Below the pieces are notes generated by a model. That model saw nothing but the letters and a program-made list of their open reading frames with translations, made no database searches and was not told the origin of the DNA. The position numbers and the translations under genes are program-made. Shown one piece after another: positions 12,737 through 22,233 of a stretch of 64,000 bases of DNA (its first letter is position 1; each line of letters begins with the position of its first letter). Source of the DNA: Narthecium ossifragum (Eukaryota > Streptophyta > Magnoliopsida > Dioscoreales > Nartheciaceae); NCBI GenBank assembly GCA_963920575.1, contig OY986966.1, positions 7,492,871-7,556,870 of the forward strand, read 5' to 3'.

Positions 12737-13025
12737 GAATCGCGTGATTTTTATCATGCTGAATGTGGATAACACAAAATGGGAGGAGCTTGATGAGTTT
12801 GGCGTGGAAGGTATCCCACACTTTGCCTTCTTGGATAAAGATGGAAATGAGGAAGGCAACATTGTCGGCAGACTTCCAAAGCAGTATTTGCTCGACAATG
12901 CTGCAACCCTTGCTAAAGGTGAGCCCTCCATACTGCATGCCCGTGTCATCAAACAGTATTCAAGTGCAGAGTCGAAAAAAGTTCACCAGGTTTCTGATCC
13001 TAGAAGCCATGGTTACATTTGTTGA
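12737..13025 (+). pseudogene. HCF164: Orphan last exon of HCF164-type chloroplast thioredoxin-like protein
   Basis: After an acceptor-like 'tttcttacag' at 12727-12736, an open frame encodes RVIFIMLNVDNTKW, then LDEFGVEGIPHFAFLDKDG, GRLPKQYLL and a tail with SSAESKKVHQVSDPRSHG. This is the conserved carboxy-terminal part of HCF164, a thylakoid thioredoxin-like protein needed for cytochrome b6f assembly. Its redox-active CxxC lies upstream and is not in this window. One codon seems lost in KWEELDEF (homologues usually have an extra Q), and the frame runs three codons past the usual end. The upstream neighbour is a dead PIF element, so this looks like a captured or orphaned gene piece. Confidence 0.8.
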
Positions 13026-13277
13026 TGATCATTGGTTGTTGTTCGTCAAAACCATGTACAAGGGCATTCTTGTTTTCTCTTACAAGAAATATAACTTATA
13101 TGCATGATAGATATGTAAGAAATAGATGATGAAAATTTTGATGACATCGATGAGAGAATCTTTCATCAAAAGGATGTATACATCAGGTAAGATAAAAATT
13201 TGAGAGATATAAATATAGCTAAAGAAAGAATATAGCTAAAGAAAAAAATATGATATGTATCAAGAGTGGGGGTAATC

Positions 13278-13499
13278 TTAGCAAAGGATATAGGGGGTGA
13301 TTCTAACCAATGCAATACATACCAACCAAACAAAGGATTGGGTGAAACAACTATATCAACTGATACAATACATACCAACCAAACAAAAAAACGAGCTAAT
13401 ACTGCATCAGTTGATACAAGCAACCAAACAAACAGATGATGCTAGTACTGTATCAACTGGTGCAGCATCAACTGATACAAGCAACCAAACGGCCCCTAA
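13278..13499. repeat. Possible MITE remnant with internal short repeats
   Basis: The right edge reads 'accaaacggcccct', the reverse complement of the common GGGGCCGTTTGGT end of Harbinger/hAT-type MITEs. The left edge reads AGGGGGTGATTCTAACC. Inside, the phrases 'tatcaactgatacaatacataccaaccaaac' and 'tcaactgatacaagcaaccaaac' recur. The two ends match each other only weakly and no convincing target duplication was found. Confidence 0.3.
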
Positions 13500-13565
13500 G
13501 TAGAGCAAGGAACCATGACCAACTACTGGAATTTTTGAACTCAACCACGACAAATGCTATTGATA

Positions 13566-14485
13566 TCAAATGATCGTTGCCATCCGCTGCGTCGTAACTA
13601 ATAAAGTGCCAAGATACTTTCTATATAGGTGTGTTCCATCGATAGATATTATGGGTCGACAGTGTTTGAAAGCCTCAATAGTAGGATGAAATGACCAGAA
13701 CACAAGCTCAAATATATCATCACGGGTGCGCACAGTCTCCGTTTGAAGCTTCACTACAGTACATGAGTTATCTACCACCATTGCTTGCATATACCAGGGC
13801 AGGATATTATATGATTATTTCTAATCACCAAATATAATCTTCATAGCTAGTATCGTGCATGATATGCCTTTGCATAACTGATGTTAACATGGTAGTCATC
13901 TTTGATCCTTTACACAATATCTTTGGGGGTCATCGAGGTGTTTGTCTTTATCGCATCAAGTATGATACTACATATGAATTGTGCAGTGCAGTGGCGATGG
14001 TTGGTATTCAACAGACCTGCCCGACAGGTATGTGTACCACCATAACTCTTCAATTGAAAGTAAGATGTTACTTTGTAAGTAGACGCATGCAAACTCTAGG
14101 GACAATCAGGACTACAACACTTGACGGTCAACATCTTCGGCCCGGACTTGACTGTGCAATGTTCCGCAAACCTCCGAAGCTCATTCTGTTGAAGAGCATG
14201 CATAAGTGATGCCTTGGTCTCGAATATTTGCTTCTTATAGAATTTACCATTGAATGGGGTCGGATCTTCAAATACCCCATGTATGGTATTGTTCATTGTC
14301 ATCCGGTCAACCCACTCATCATTTAGCAAATCATCTGGTGACTCCTCTTCATATTGTGCTGGAGTAAGCGACATTGGATCATTAATACCTTCATCATGAT
14401 GTGCTGGCACGTTGCTCAATGCAGTATTCTCGATCCAATCATCATCATGATCGTCATGATGATCCTCAATATCAACATCTAGCAA
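13566..14485 (-). pseudogene. Mutator-like (MULE) transposase, 5' half, degenerate
   Basis: Read on the minus strand, an acidic start (DIEDHHDDHDDDW) leads into the MuDR-type amino-terminal domain: FYKKQIFETKASLMHAL, then TVKCCSPDCP, stop, SLHASTYKVTSYFQLKSY and GTHTCRAG. After further stops it reaches the beginning of the MULE catalytic domain, EAFKHCRPIISIDGTHLYRKY. The latter holds the first catalytic Asp, and the sequence stops before the second Asp and the Glu. The first stop is a TAG where related proteins usually carry Trp. Truncated and inactive. Confidence 0.75.
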
Positions 14486-15196
14486 GGGGCTTCGAGATGT
14501 TGAAGGGATGTTGAATGCATAAAAGCATCTCCATAGCCGCTACTGACATTGTCATCATATTGGTAGCCTCCGCGCAAACTTGACGGGTCAACATCAAAAG
14601 TATGATGTATGTGCCCATGTTTATACCCGGAGTAGTTTGCGTGTATTCATGAGTCAACCATATATCCTCATGCTGGTAAGGCTTGCATGTTCATACACAA
14701 GCAAACTCATGAACAAGGGGTAAACCAAGGTGTAACATTACATGTTTGACAATAAATTACTTACTGTGATGTCTGGTGTCTGAAGATGGAAGCGCCATAA
14801 GACCCAAGAGAGACGTTATCGGTTGAATCGTCTTCTCGATGTAGTAGGCATGTAAATTCACCAAATACCGTGTTATTTGGAGGGTTATTGTTGACTTCGA
14901 CACCAATTTTCACCAATAACAATTATATACTTGAAATAAATGGATAGAGGCTAAGAATGCCACCACTATCACTATCATCCTTTATGAGTTGATTAGAAAG
15001 AAATTACAAGCTAATAGTAAAATTTCCTTTGGAAAACATGTTTCATATAATCTAATTGAATTAATGCTAGAAATTTATGAAATTTATTAACAATGCAACT
15101 ACTCAAATCACCATAACAGAAGCATTAAAAAAAGAATTTCTAATAAAAAATAGGCATCTCAAATCCTATAAAAAATAGGCATCTCATCTCAAGTCC
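14486..15196. other. No gene seen; AT-rich, partly MULE flank
   Basis: 14486-14660 continues the minus-strand MULE-like reading frame weakly. From 14700 to 15196 I see only AT-rich sequence without motifs. Confidence 0.5.
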
Positions 15197-15321
15197 GTCG
15201 GTATCTCACTACCGATAGAATAAATCAATCAATCGGTATTTCACTACCGATGGAATAGATCAATCAATCGGTATTTCACTACCGATGGAATAGATCAATC
15301 AATCGGTATCTCACTACCGAT
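15197..15321. repeat. 35-bp tandem repeat with palindromic core, four copies
   Basis: The unit repeats at an exact 35-bp spacing (anchors at 15198, 15233, 15268 and 15303). Each unit contains ATCGGTATTTCACTACCGAT, an 8-base stem (ATCGGTA.TACCGAT) around a short loop, followed by a GAATAGATCAATCA spacer. The array lies between the MULE remnant and a MITE-like sequence. Confidence 0.9.
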
Positions 15322-15502
15322 TAGAGGACATGTGTAATGTACATGCCATATGGCCATTCAGACAAATATTTATTCTTAATTAATTATTCAAAACGTTCTC
15401 CGTCTAAAGCTAATGATGTGATTGATGGTGCGTCATAAGATTTTAGACATAGGCTTGATTTGACCCAACCGATCCATATCTGAGAGAGGTTGGAGTTAGT
15501 GG

Positions 15503-15712
15503 TGGAGCCCTTGTTTGGTAACGGGGTTAAGGGGGTTACCCCCACTTTATCCCTATTTTTTCACCAAACACCAAAACAATGATTACGGGGTTACTACTAT
15601 TCCACCTACCACATTCCTCTCTACTTACCCCAATTTCTTACCCTCACTTTTTCTAACCCCATATTCCCCTTAACCCCCTTAACCCTAACCCTGAACCAAA
15701 CGGGGGTAGTCC
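15503..15712. mobile_element. MITE-like element with imperfect terminal inverted repeats
   Basis: The left end CCCTTGTTTGGTAACGGGGTTA and the right end TAACCCTGAACCAAACGGGGG are imperfect inverted repeats, enclosing about 210 bases of C-rich 'ccccaatttcttaccc' sequence. The form fits Harbinger/hAT-type MITEs. A target duplication was not resolved. Confidence 0.5.
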
Positions 15713-15776
15713 TATGAAATTTTCATTGTACTTGGCTGCTATAAGTTTCCGCTATATTGTTGGATGGTAAAGATTT

Positions 15777-17379
15777 TTATTTTTATTTTTTGATTAGTTG
15801 AGTCAAAGGCTAAGTACCCATAGAACTACAAAGAAATCCCATAAGAAGGCAAAACACCATCCTCAGGGACCCAACAAAAATTTGAAAATGACCGCCTACA
15901 ATGTCTAGTGATACCATCCGCCCTAGCGACAATCATACGCATCACTGCTACAAAAAACGACAGAGTCCATCAATAACATGATCACCCAAACCGTATGTGC
16001 CAAGGTCTCCACCTCAGGCGGCCAAAGCCTGCTGCCCACAAGAATCTCCACGGCGAACGTCGAATCTGATTCGACAACAACACGATGAACACCTTTCTCA
16101 TACGCCCACTGTAATGCCATGCCAATAGCAAATAGTTCAGCATCAAGTACGAAGCCAACAGTACGAAGGACCGCACCTCGAGTCCACCGAACATCTCCTT
16201 CTTTAGACACGCAAGCAGTACCAACAGCTGCGACTCCACAATCCTGTGAAACTGAAGCATCTGTCTGGACTACAATATCCTCCATCACCACGCGACAAGG
16301 GTTAGAGGTAGTTCGCAGGTATTCCTCTGTCAGCCGCTTCACTCGATGGACTAGAGCATCCACAGAATCCCCAAAACCATTGAACACTAACCAGTTCATG
16401 TCCTTCCATATCTCTCATAATCCATAACCGATGAACGCTTTGGCTTGTCGCAGCTCCGGCCTCGACGATGATGATCGTGAAAGAATATCCCAACAAGTCT
16501 TAGCATTCCACCCTACATATTCCGACCAACAATCCATCAACAAGGCATCAAGGCAGCAGCCTATCCACACACAACCAAAGAGAGCATGGTCAACGGTCTC
16601 TATCTCTGACAGGCACCGAGGGCACTCCCTATCCGAAGATCCGTAGAATCGCCAAACAAAATCTCGCACCAGGAGATGACCATTACCAACCTTCCACAAG
16701 AAATGCCTGACCCGAGGGCCAGTGGGTAGCCTCCATATACCATTCCAGAAACCTTCATCACCCAACCTCAATTGACCCAGCTTGCGGCTAAGAAGAAAAA
16801 GGTATGCACCAGCTGTAGTAATGGATCCTCCGCTATTGAAACTCCAACGCACATCCCTGCCATTAGACACTTCCATAGCCATGATCATATGCGCAAGTTC
16901 CAGATTAAAGTAATCGAGAACTTTAGCAACATTCCAATGCCCATCCACTCAGAAATAAGAGATAGCAGCCGATCCCAAGCAGTTCGCAGACGAGAACAAT
17001 GACGGGTAACGTATCAAAGGCTTCGGTAGCATCCACCTATCAAACAGAAGACTAGAACGGCTGGCACCCTTAGGACTAACCGAGAACCCGCCACGCACTC
17101 CGTCTGCAGCCTCACATATCCTCGCCCAATGCACAGAGGGCCTTCTTGTGTCACGCCTCGAGGGGAGCAACTCCTTCCACCGGTATTTAGCAAATGCCAA
17201 GCTTCTCCATAAAGAAAGCTTATCTTCCATTAGTAGAGCTACACACTTGGCTTTTAATGCAACATGTCAAGTGCTTAAGTCACGAACTCCTAGTCTCCCG
17301 CTTCCTTAGGTCGAGAAACAACCTCCCATGAGACCCGGTTAAAGCCTCCCTTCTTCCATTGCCGGAGAAAATCCCGGAC
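15777..17379 (-). mobile_element. 5'-truncated LINE (L1 clade) with 11-bp TSD
   Basis: On the minus strand the element encodes, in order, the end of the RT region (17230-16949, KLSLWRSLAFAKYRWKELL), a zf-RVT domain (16948-16415) with PTGPRVRHFLWKVGNGHLL and the zinc-knuckle spacing CPRCLSEIETVDHALFGC, and an RNase H domain (16399-15923) with VQTDAS, AELFAIGMAL and VVESDS. The domains are separated by frame changes. The tail on this strand is AACTAATCAAAAAATAAAAATAAAAA at 15777-15800. GGTAAAGATTT flanks the element at 15766-15776 and 17380-17390, a target duplication that fixes both ends. Most of ORF2 and all of ORF1 are missing. Confidence 0.9.
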
Positions 17380-17390
17380 GGTAAAGATTT

Positions 17391-18255
17391 GCGTAACGGC
17401 AGCTGCTTCGATGCAGGCAGGACCGGTCCGGCTGGGATGTGGTTTTAACACTGTAGATAGTTGGAGCAAATACGCGGAGAAATATGTTCTGATATTGCAG
17501 ATAGTTGTTAAGAAATAAATGCAAATCTATTAAGAAAGTATATGATTTGTTGTTTGAATTTATTTTTTTTCTTTTTACCAAAGTGACTTTCTATTTTGGC
17601 TTGCGTTTTTATCTCCGATCTATCAATAATTAATTGGTATACACCAACTAACATCAGTCTCGCATAGAAGCTATACTTCTTTTGCTGAATTCGACAACTA
17701 TCATGCTTAATGATGAGCTGTAGCTCTCAGATACATCCTATTCCAAAACACATGGACAAGGTGTTCTTACTTTTGAGGGGTCTACTACGTACACAAGGCA
17801 ATCCAAACTTGTGTATGTGTGATTTACTGCGAGTGATTCCTGGTTCTTTCTCTGCCACTTTTCTGGGTACTAACTTTTCATTGGTTTCGTATTTATTTTA
17901 GAGCTTACATATATGTTCCAAGTGTTATATATACCAATCGCTCTACAGAAATTCTTGGAATCAAACGGTTCTCTATGTTACCTCCTCCTCCTCCTCCTCC
18001 TCTTCTTCTTCTTCTTCTTATTATCAAAATACGACAGCAAAAAGCGTCTAATCCAAATCATGAGGGAAATCTGAAAGGCCAAGAAAATCAAATAGTTCTC
18101 TTATGATTGTCTTAATTAGCTGGGTTTTCCAAATACACTGACACGTGTTGTTTAGATCGTTTAGATCGTTTAGATCATACATTATATATTGATGTTGAGC
18201 TTCTTAGGGACTTCAACATAGCAATCTGGCAATTAGTTTAGTAGGCAATTTTGCA
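17391..18255. other. Intergenic region with CTC/CTT microsatellite
   Basis: No gene is seen. A pyrimidine microsatellite, (CTC)n then (CTT)n, lies at 17982-18019, and a short triplication of 'gtttagatc' at 18149-18176. Confidence 0.6.
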
Positions 18256-18583
18256 CTATAAAAATTCGCAGCAGCTCGTCAGTGCATCATCTCGAGAGGA
18301 TCGGGAGCCGTGCTGCAATGGATTCACACGCCTCGGCAGCGATCTCAATGGTCCGGCTTCACATGGGTTGCTCTCATTTGTCAATGGACTCTCAGCTGGA
18401 TTGCTCATTAAGTAAGCATTGTTTGCGCTGACTTCACTCTGTATTCGAAGTCCCCTCAGATAATCTAAACTACGAAAGAAGCTCCAGAGACGACTGATTG
18501 CATGCGTTTACTTTACCACCATTATAATCCTCTCTAAACTCCGTACCCATGTCCTAATCTCGATCTCTGTCTTCTTCCTTCCA
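18256..18583 (+). promoter_or_regulatory. Candidate promoter and leader with upstream ORF
   Basis: A TATA-like 'cactataaaaattc' lies at 18254-18267. A 37-codon upstream ORF runs from 18318 to 18431 (start MDSHASAAISM), ending 150 bases before the chosen start of the malectin/LRR gene. A possible 5' UTR intron could remove it. These are inferences from position only. Confidence 0.35.
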
Positions 18584-20957
18584 ATGGCCACCCACTACTC
18601 CCATGCTCATCTCATTCCCTTATGGCTGCTTGTCTCCCTTTCCACTCTCACAACCATATTGGCATCTTCTTCTGGTGAGCCCTTTTAAACTAATTAACTA
18701 AGCTTGGTGTTTCTAATCTAACAATGTTATTGAGTTCCAACATTGTTTGTTCTTTCAGACTTTGTTAGCATAGATTGCGGCGCGCCGGACACTGCCCCCT
18801 ACGCAGATGCAAACAATATACCATGGCAGTCCGACGCCAAGAAGTTCCCCAACGGCGAAAGCCGGGCCGTGGAAGCCAATAACTCTCTCCCCAGGGCCAT
18901 GTTGACGCTCAGAGTCTTCTCCACCGGGAAGAAGAATTGTTACCCCATCACCGTCGACGGCGGCGGCCAGGTCCTTGTTCGGGTGAGCTTCTACTACGGC
19001 AACTACGACAAGAAAGCCGCGCCTCCGACCTTCGCGCTCCTGCTCGACGCTAATCTCTGGGCGACCGTGGCGACGTCCATGGATCAGGTGGTCGTCCATG
19101 AGGCAGTGTATGTCATGAACCAGAACGACACCAGCATCTGCTTCGCCCAGACCAAGCCCGGCCAGCTGCCGTTTGTCTCAGCCATCGAGCTCCGGCCGTT
19201 GAATTCGAGCATGTATGGCCACTATAATCAGAGCTTCGCCTTGTTCTTGCAGACAAGGGTGGCCTTTGGTGCACCCCAGCCATTGAGGTAGGGTAGTACT
19301 CACAACCTTCTGCTACTTAATTTCTTCTACCTATCGATCGGCATAAGCTTTTGGGTTAATTGACGACTTGTACGTGTGTAGGTATCCTGATGATCCATAT
19401 GATCGTATCTGGAACACGAGCCCGGCAGCCACCGGGCTCGCCGCTGTCGCCGCCGACTCACCATCCATCGTGGACACTAGCAACAACACAGACAGTGTTC
19501 CGGCGAAGGTGTTGGAGAACGCCATCCAACCCATCACTCTCTCCGGCGCCATATACTTAAAAACTAGTCTCCCAACCACCACTGTTCCGGTCTACGTCAA
19601 CCTCTACTTCGCCGAGATGACACGGCTAAAAGCATCAGAGAAGCGATGCTTTTAGATCTACGCCGATGGTAGCGCCATCTCCAATCCCATAATCCCACCT
19701 TACCAGAGTGTTGACGAGTACTGCATCACCAATGTGACGGCCAATGCGAGCACGGTGCTGTCTCTCAAAGCCACCGCCGACTCCACCCTTCCGGCGATCA
19801 TCAGCGCCATGGAGGTCTTCGCAATTAGCGACGCGTTGAGCAACGGCACCAACGCCGACGACGGTGAGTATAGACTGACTTAATGTAACATTTAGCAATT
19901 AATTAGAACAACAAGAGTACTATAAATTAAGCTCAACTCCCCCAGCCTTTGTTTGGAATAGTGCAGGGATTGACAAGCTTACAGGAGAACTTTGCTGTTC
20001 TTCAAGATTGGAGTGGGGATCCATGCCTCCCGGCACCATTCAAGTGGGACTGGGTGGATTGTAGTTCTGACCCAATCCCTCGAGTCACTGCACTGTATGT
20101 TATCTCTGATTAATCTATACAACATTAGAATGATGAGATGGATTCCAAAGACAAAGTCATAAAGTTTAAGCCCTTAGGAGAGAGTGAGTTAAGTTGTTTA
20201 TACTCTAATCCAGTATAAAAAATTATAATGGATTGCTCTGTTGATGTGCAGGAAACTTAGCGGGTTTGGGCTTTCTGGGGTTATTCCTGATTTCAGTACC
20301 ATGGTTGCTCTTCAGGCCATGTATGTATTTTATAAATTTTCCATATGTGGGTAATTTTGGGGTAAAAATTTGTTATAGTTTAGCTGATTGATTGTTGTTC
20401 TTGATGCTATGCTAGAGATATGAGTAACAACAGTATCAGCGGAGCAATCCCAGACTACCTGGGCAACTTGCCGGCCCTAAAAGAGCTGTGAGCCCCCTCT
20501 TGATTTGTCACGACATTATTACTATATTTATATTTATAGTGCTTATATGGGAGAAATGAGTTTTTTTTTTGTTCCCTTCATCTTTATCTTGAAGGAAATT
20601 GGTTGATAACAAGCTTAATGGATCCATACCCACCTCACTGTCCAACAATAAAAGTATCAAGTGGGAGTAAGTAACAATGTTTTCTTTTTTATTTTTGCTC
20701 ACTAAGTTAAATTTACTATATAATTATATATAGCTTGAATATTTCCTAACTTTTTTCTTTTCTTTTCTTTTCAATGTCTTAGCATTTCTGGCAATCCAAA
20801 CCTGTGCGATTCTGGTCAGTCCTGTGCAGGCGGTGCGGCCTCGAGCAGCCCAGCTTCTTCACTATCTAACAAGAATAATGCCTCGTCAGCAAATAAAAAG
20901 AGCAGCAAGTTAGGCCTCATAGTTGTGGCGACAATCTCTCTTGTTCTTGTAATTTAA
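18584..20957 (+). pseudogene. Malectin-like / leucine-rich-repeat gene with one in-frame stop
   Basis: Eight exons fit consensus splice sites and keep phase: 18584-18674, 18759-19287, 19382-19863, 19962-20094, 20252-20320, 20416-20487, 20595-20666 and 20783-20957. The start gives a signal peptide (LIPLWLLVSLSTLTTILA). A malectin-like domain begins FVSIDCGAPD and runs through exon 3. Exons 4-8 encode WSGDPCLP, LRR units (LSGFGLSGVIPDFS, DMSNNSISGAIPDYLGNLP, NKLNGSIPTSLSN), a GNPNLC cap, a Ser/Asn-rich linker and a short hydrophobic end. This is the extracellular layout of malectin LRR receptor kinases. The kinase is absent; the final exon could continue if GTAATT at 20949 were a donor. TAG at 19653-19655 breaks the malectin domain (KRCF, stop, IYADG). 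Everything else is open, so the damage is recent, or it is a sequencing error. Confidence 0.8.
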
Positions 20958-20986
20958 AATTACGTATTTGGCAAATAATAATAACA

Positions 20987-21124
20987 AATGGACTTACGTA
21001 TATTGTTTTTTTTTTGAGAAGAAAGAGGTGGGGGGGTGGGGGAGTAAACCCCTAAATTCACTCAAGAAACTTCTTCTAGACATTTTGATTTTAATATACG
21101 TAAGTAATGGACTTACGTATATTG
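20987..21124 (-). mobile_element. 100-bp retroposon tail with perfect 19-bp TSD
   Basis: AATGGACTTACGTATATTG occurs at 20987-21005 and again at 21106-21124. Between them lie 100 bases that start with T11, so on the minus strand the insert ends in a poly-A tail. This is the signature of target-primed retroposition by a SINE or a severely 5'-truncated LINE. The insert includes a G-rich run (21030-21042). It landed 48 bases after the stop codon of the malectin/LRR gene. Confidence 0.85.
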
Positions 21125-21506
21125 TAGAACTTTGATTCTAATATTTGTATCACCACAGTTGATTTTGGCTCCTATGCTGAAATTAATCTCATATTGTTCA
21201 AAAAAAAGAAGAAGTAAGTTGGATTCCAGCTCCAAGTATTCAGCTTCAAAAGAAAATTAAAATTGCATGAAAGAGATGCATGATTTTTCTGGACCAAATG
21301 CATAAACAAAAATATACAACATATATCGGAGGAAATAGGAAGTGTTTCATTCAAGTTGAGATTAGAAGGTGTTAGCCTATAAAATATAAATATATAAATA
21401 TACACCATCGCCATTGAATTAACATTATATATATAATAATAATAATTGATGAGATTATTATGATATCAAAATAAAATCACTTCTTTTTTAAGTCAAGCTA
21501 ACCCCT
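21125..21506. other. Intergenic, AT-rich
   Basis: I see no gene or repeat here beyond simple (TA)n/(TAA)n sequence at 21421-21445. Confidence 0.5.
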
Positions 21507-21509
21507 TTA

Positions 21510-21779
21510 GGCCCCGTTTGGTATGGAAATACCAAACGGGAATAAGGATTCAATAAGGGAATATACTTAGAATATTCCTACAATATTTCCAATTCCACTA
21601 CTTATTTCACACTTTATTCCCCAAACACCTTTCCTTATTCCAGGTAATCATTACAAAGTTATTCCCATTTTTCACTCTACTTTTCCCTTATTCCAAGTAA
21701 TCATTATAAAATTATTCCCGAAATCGAGAATAAAGTCTCTTAACCCCGGAATAAGGTTATTTCCGTACCAAACGAGGCC
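21510..21779. mobile_element. Tourist-like (Harbinger) MITE, 270 bp, TSD TTA
   Basis: The left end GGCCCCGTTTGGTATGGAAAT and the reverse complement of the right end GGCCTCGTTTGGTACGGAAAT differ at two of 21 positions. The trinucleotide TTA flanks both sides (21507-21509 and 21780-21782), the target duplication typical of PIF/Harbinger-mobilised Tourist elements. The inside is AT-rich and non-coding. It lies in the promoter region of the coiled-coil gene that starts at 22234. Confidence 0.88.
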
Positions 21780-22233
21780 TTAAGATGGGCATTGCGTCAC
21801 CCAATTGATCAAAAGTTCAAAACAGCCCATTGATTTGGTGCAACGTCAAAGTCGTCAAGGTATGTTGTGCACGTGGTTTCCCCCGTTTCTCTCCTATTCA
21901 AAGGTGAGAATGTTACCTATTGGCTGGAGCCGTGAAATATTTCACATCGTGGTAATACTCCTCATCCCGGTCTTTCCAACCCGCGGAGCATCGTACCGCC
22001 GCTCCCTTCACGAGGTGCTTCACCTGGCCCACGCTTGTCTCGTTACACCGCTTCGGAATAACGGGTGCCCGGCAACGACTCTTCTCTAGCTTAGGGTTAC
22101 CGGTCTCCCCCGGCGAAATCCCCCACCAGTTGGCGCACCACCGCCGTCCATGCGGCTCTCCTGACTCCATTCATCCCCAATCGTTGATCACTACTCTTCA
22201 TTCGATCGGAGTCAACGGACGAGGCGGATCTCG

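Noticed and set aside
15680..15700. Telomere-like 'ttaaccctaaccctgaac'
   Set aside because: Only two units and inside a MITE-like end, where TAACCCC words are part of the inverted repeat; not an interstitial telomere.
18755..19099. Antisense ORF of 114 codons
   Set aside because: Shadow of the malectin exon; high GC leaves the opposite frame open by chance.
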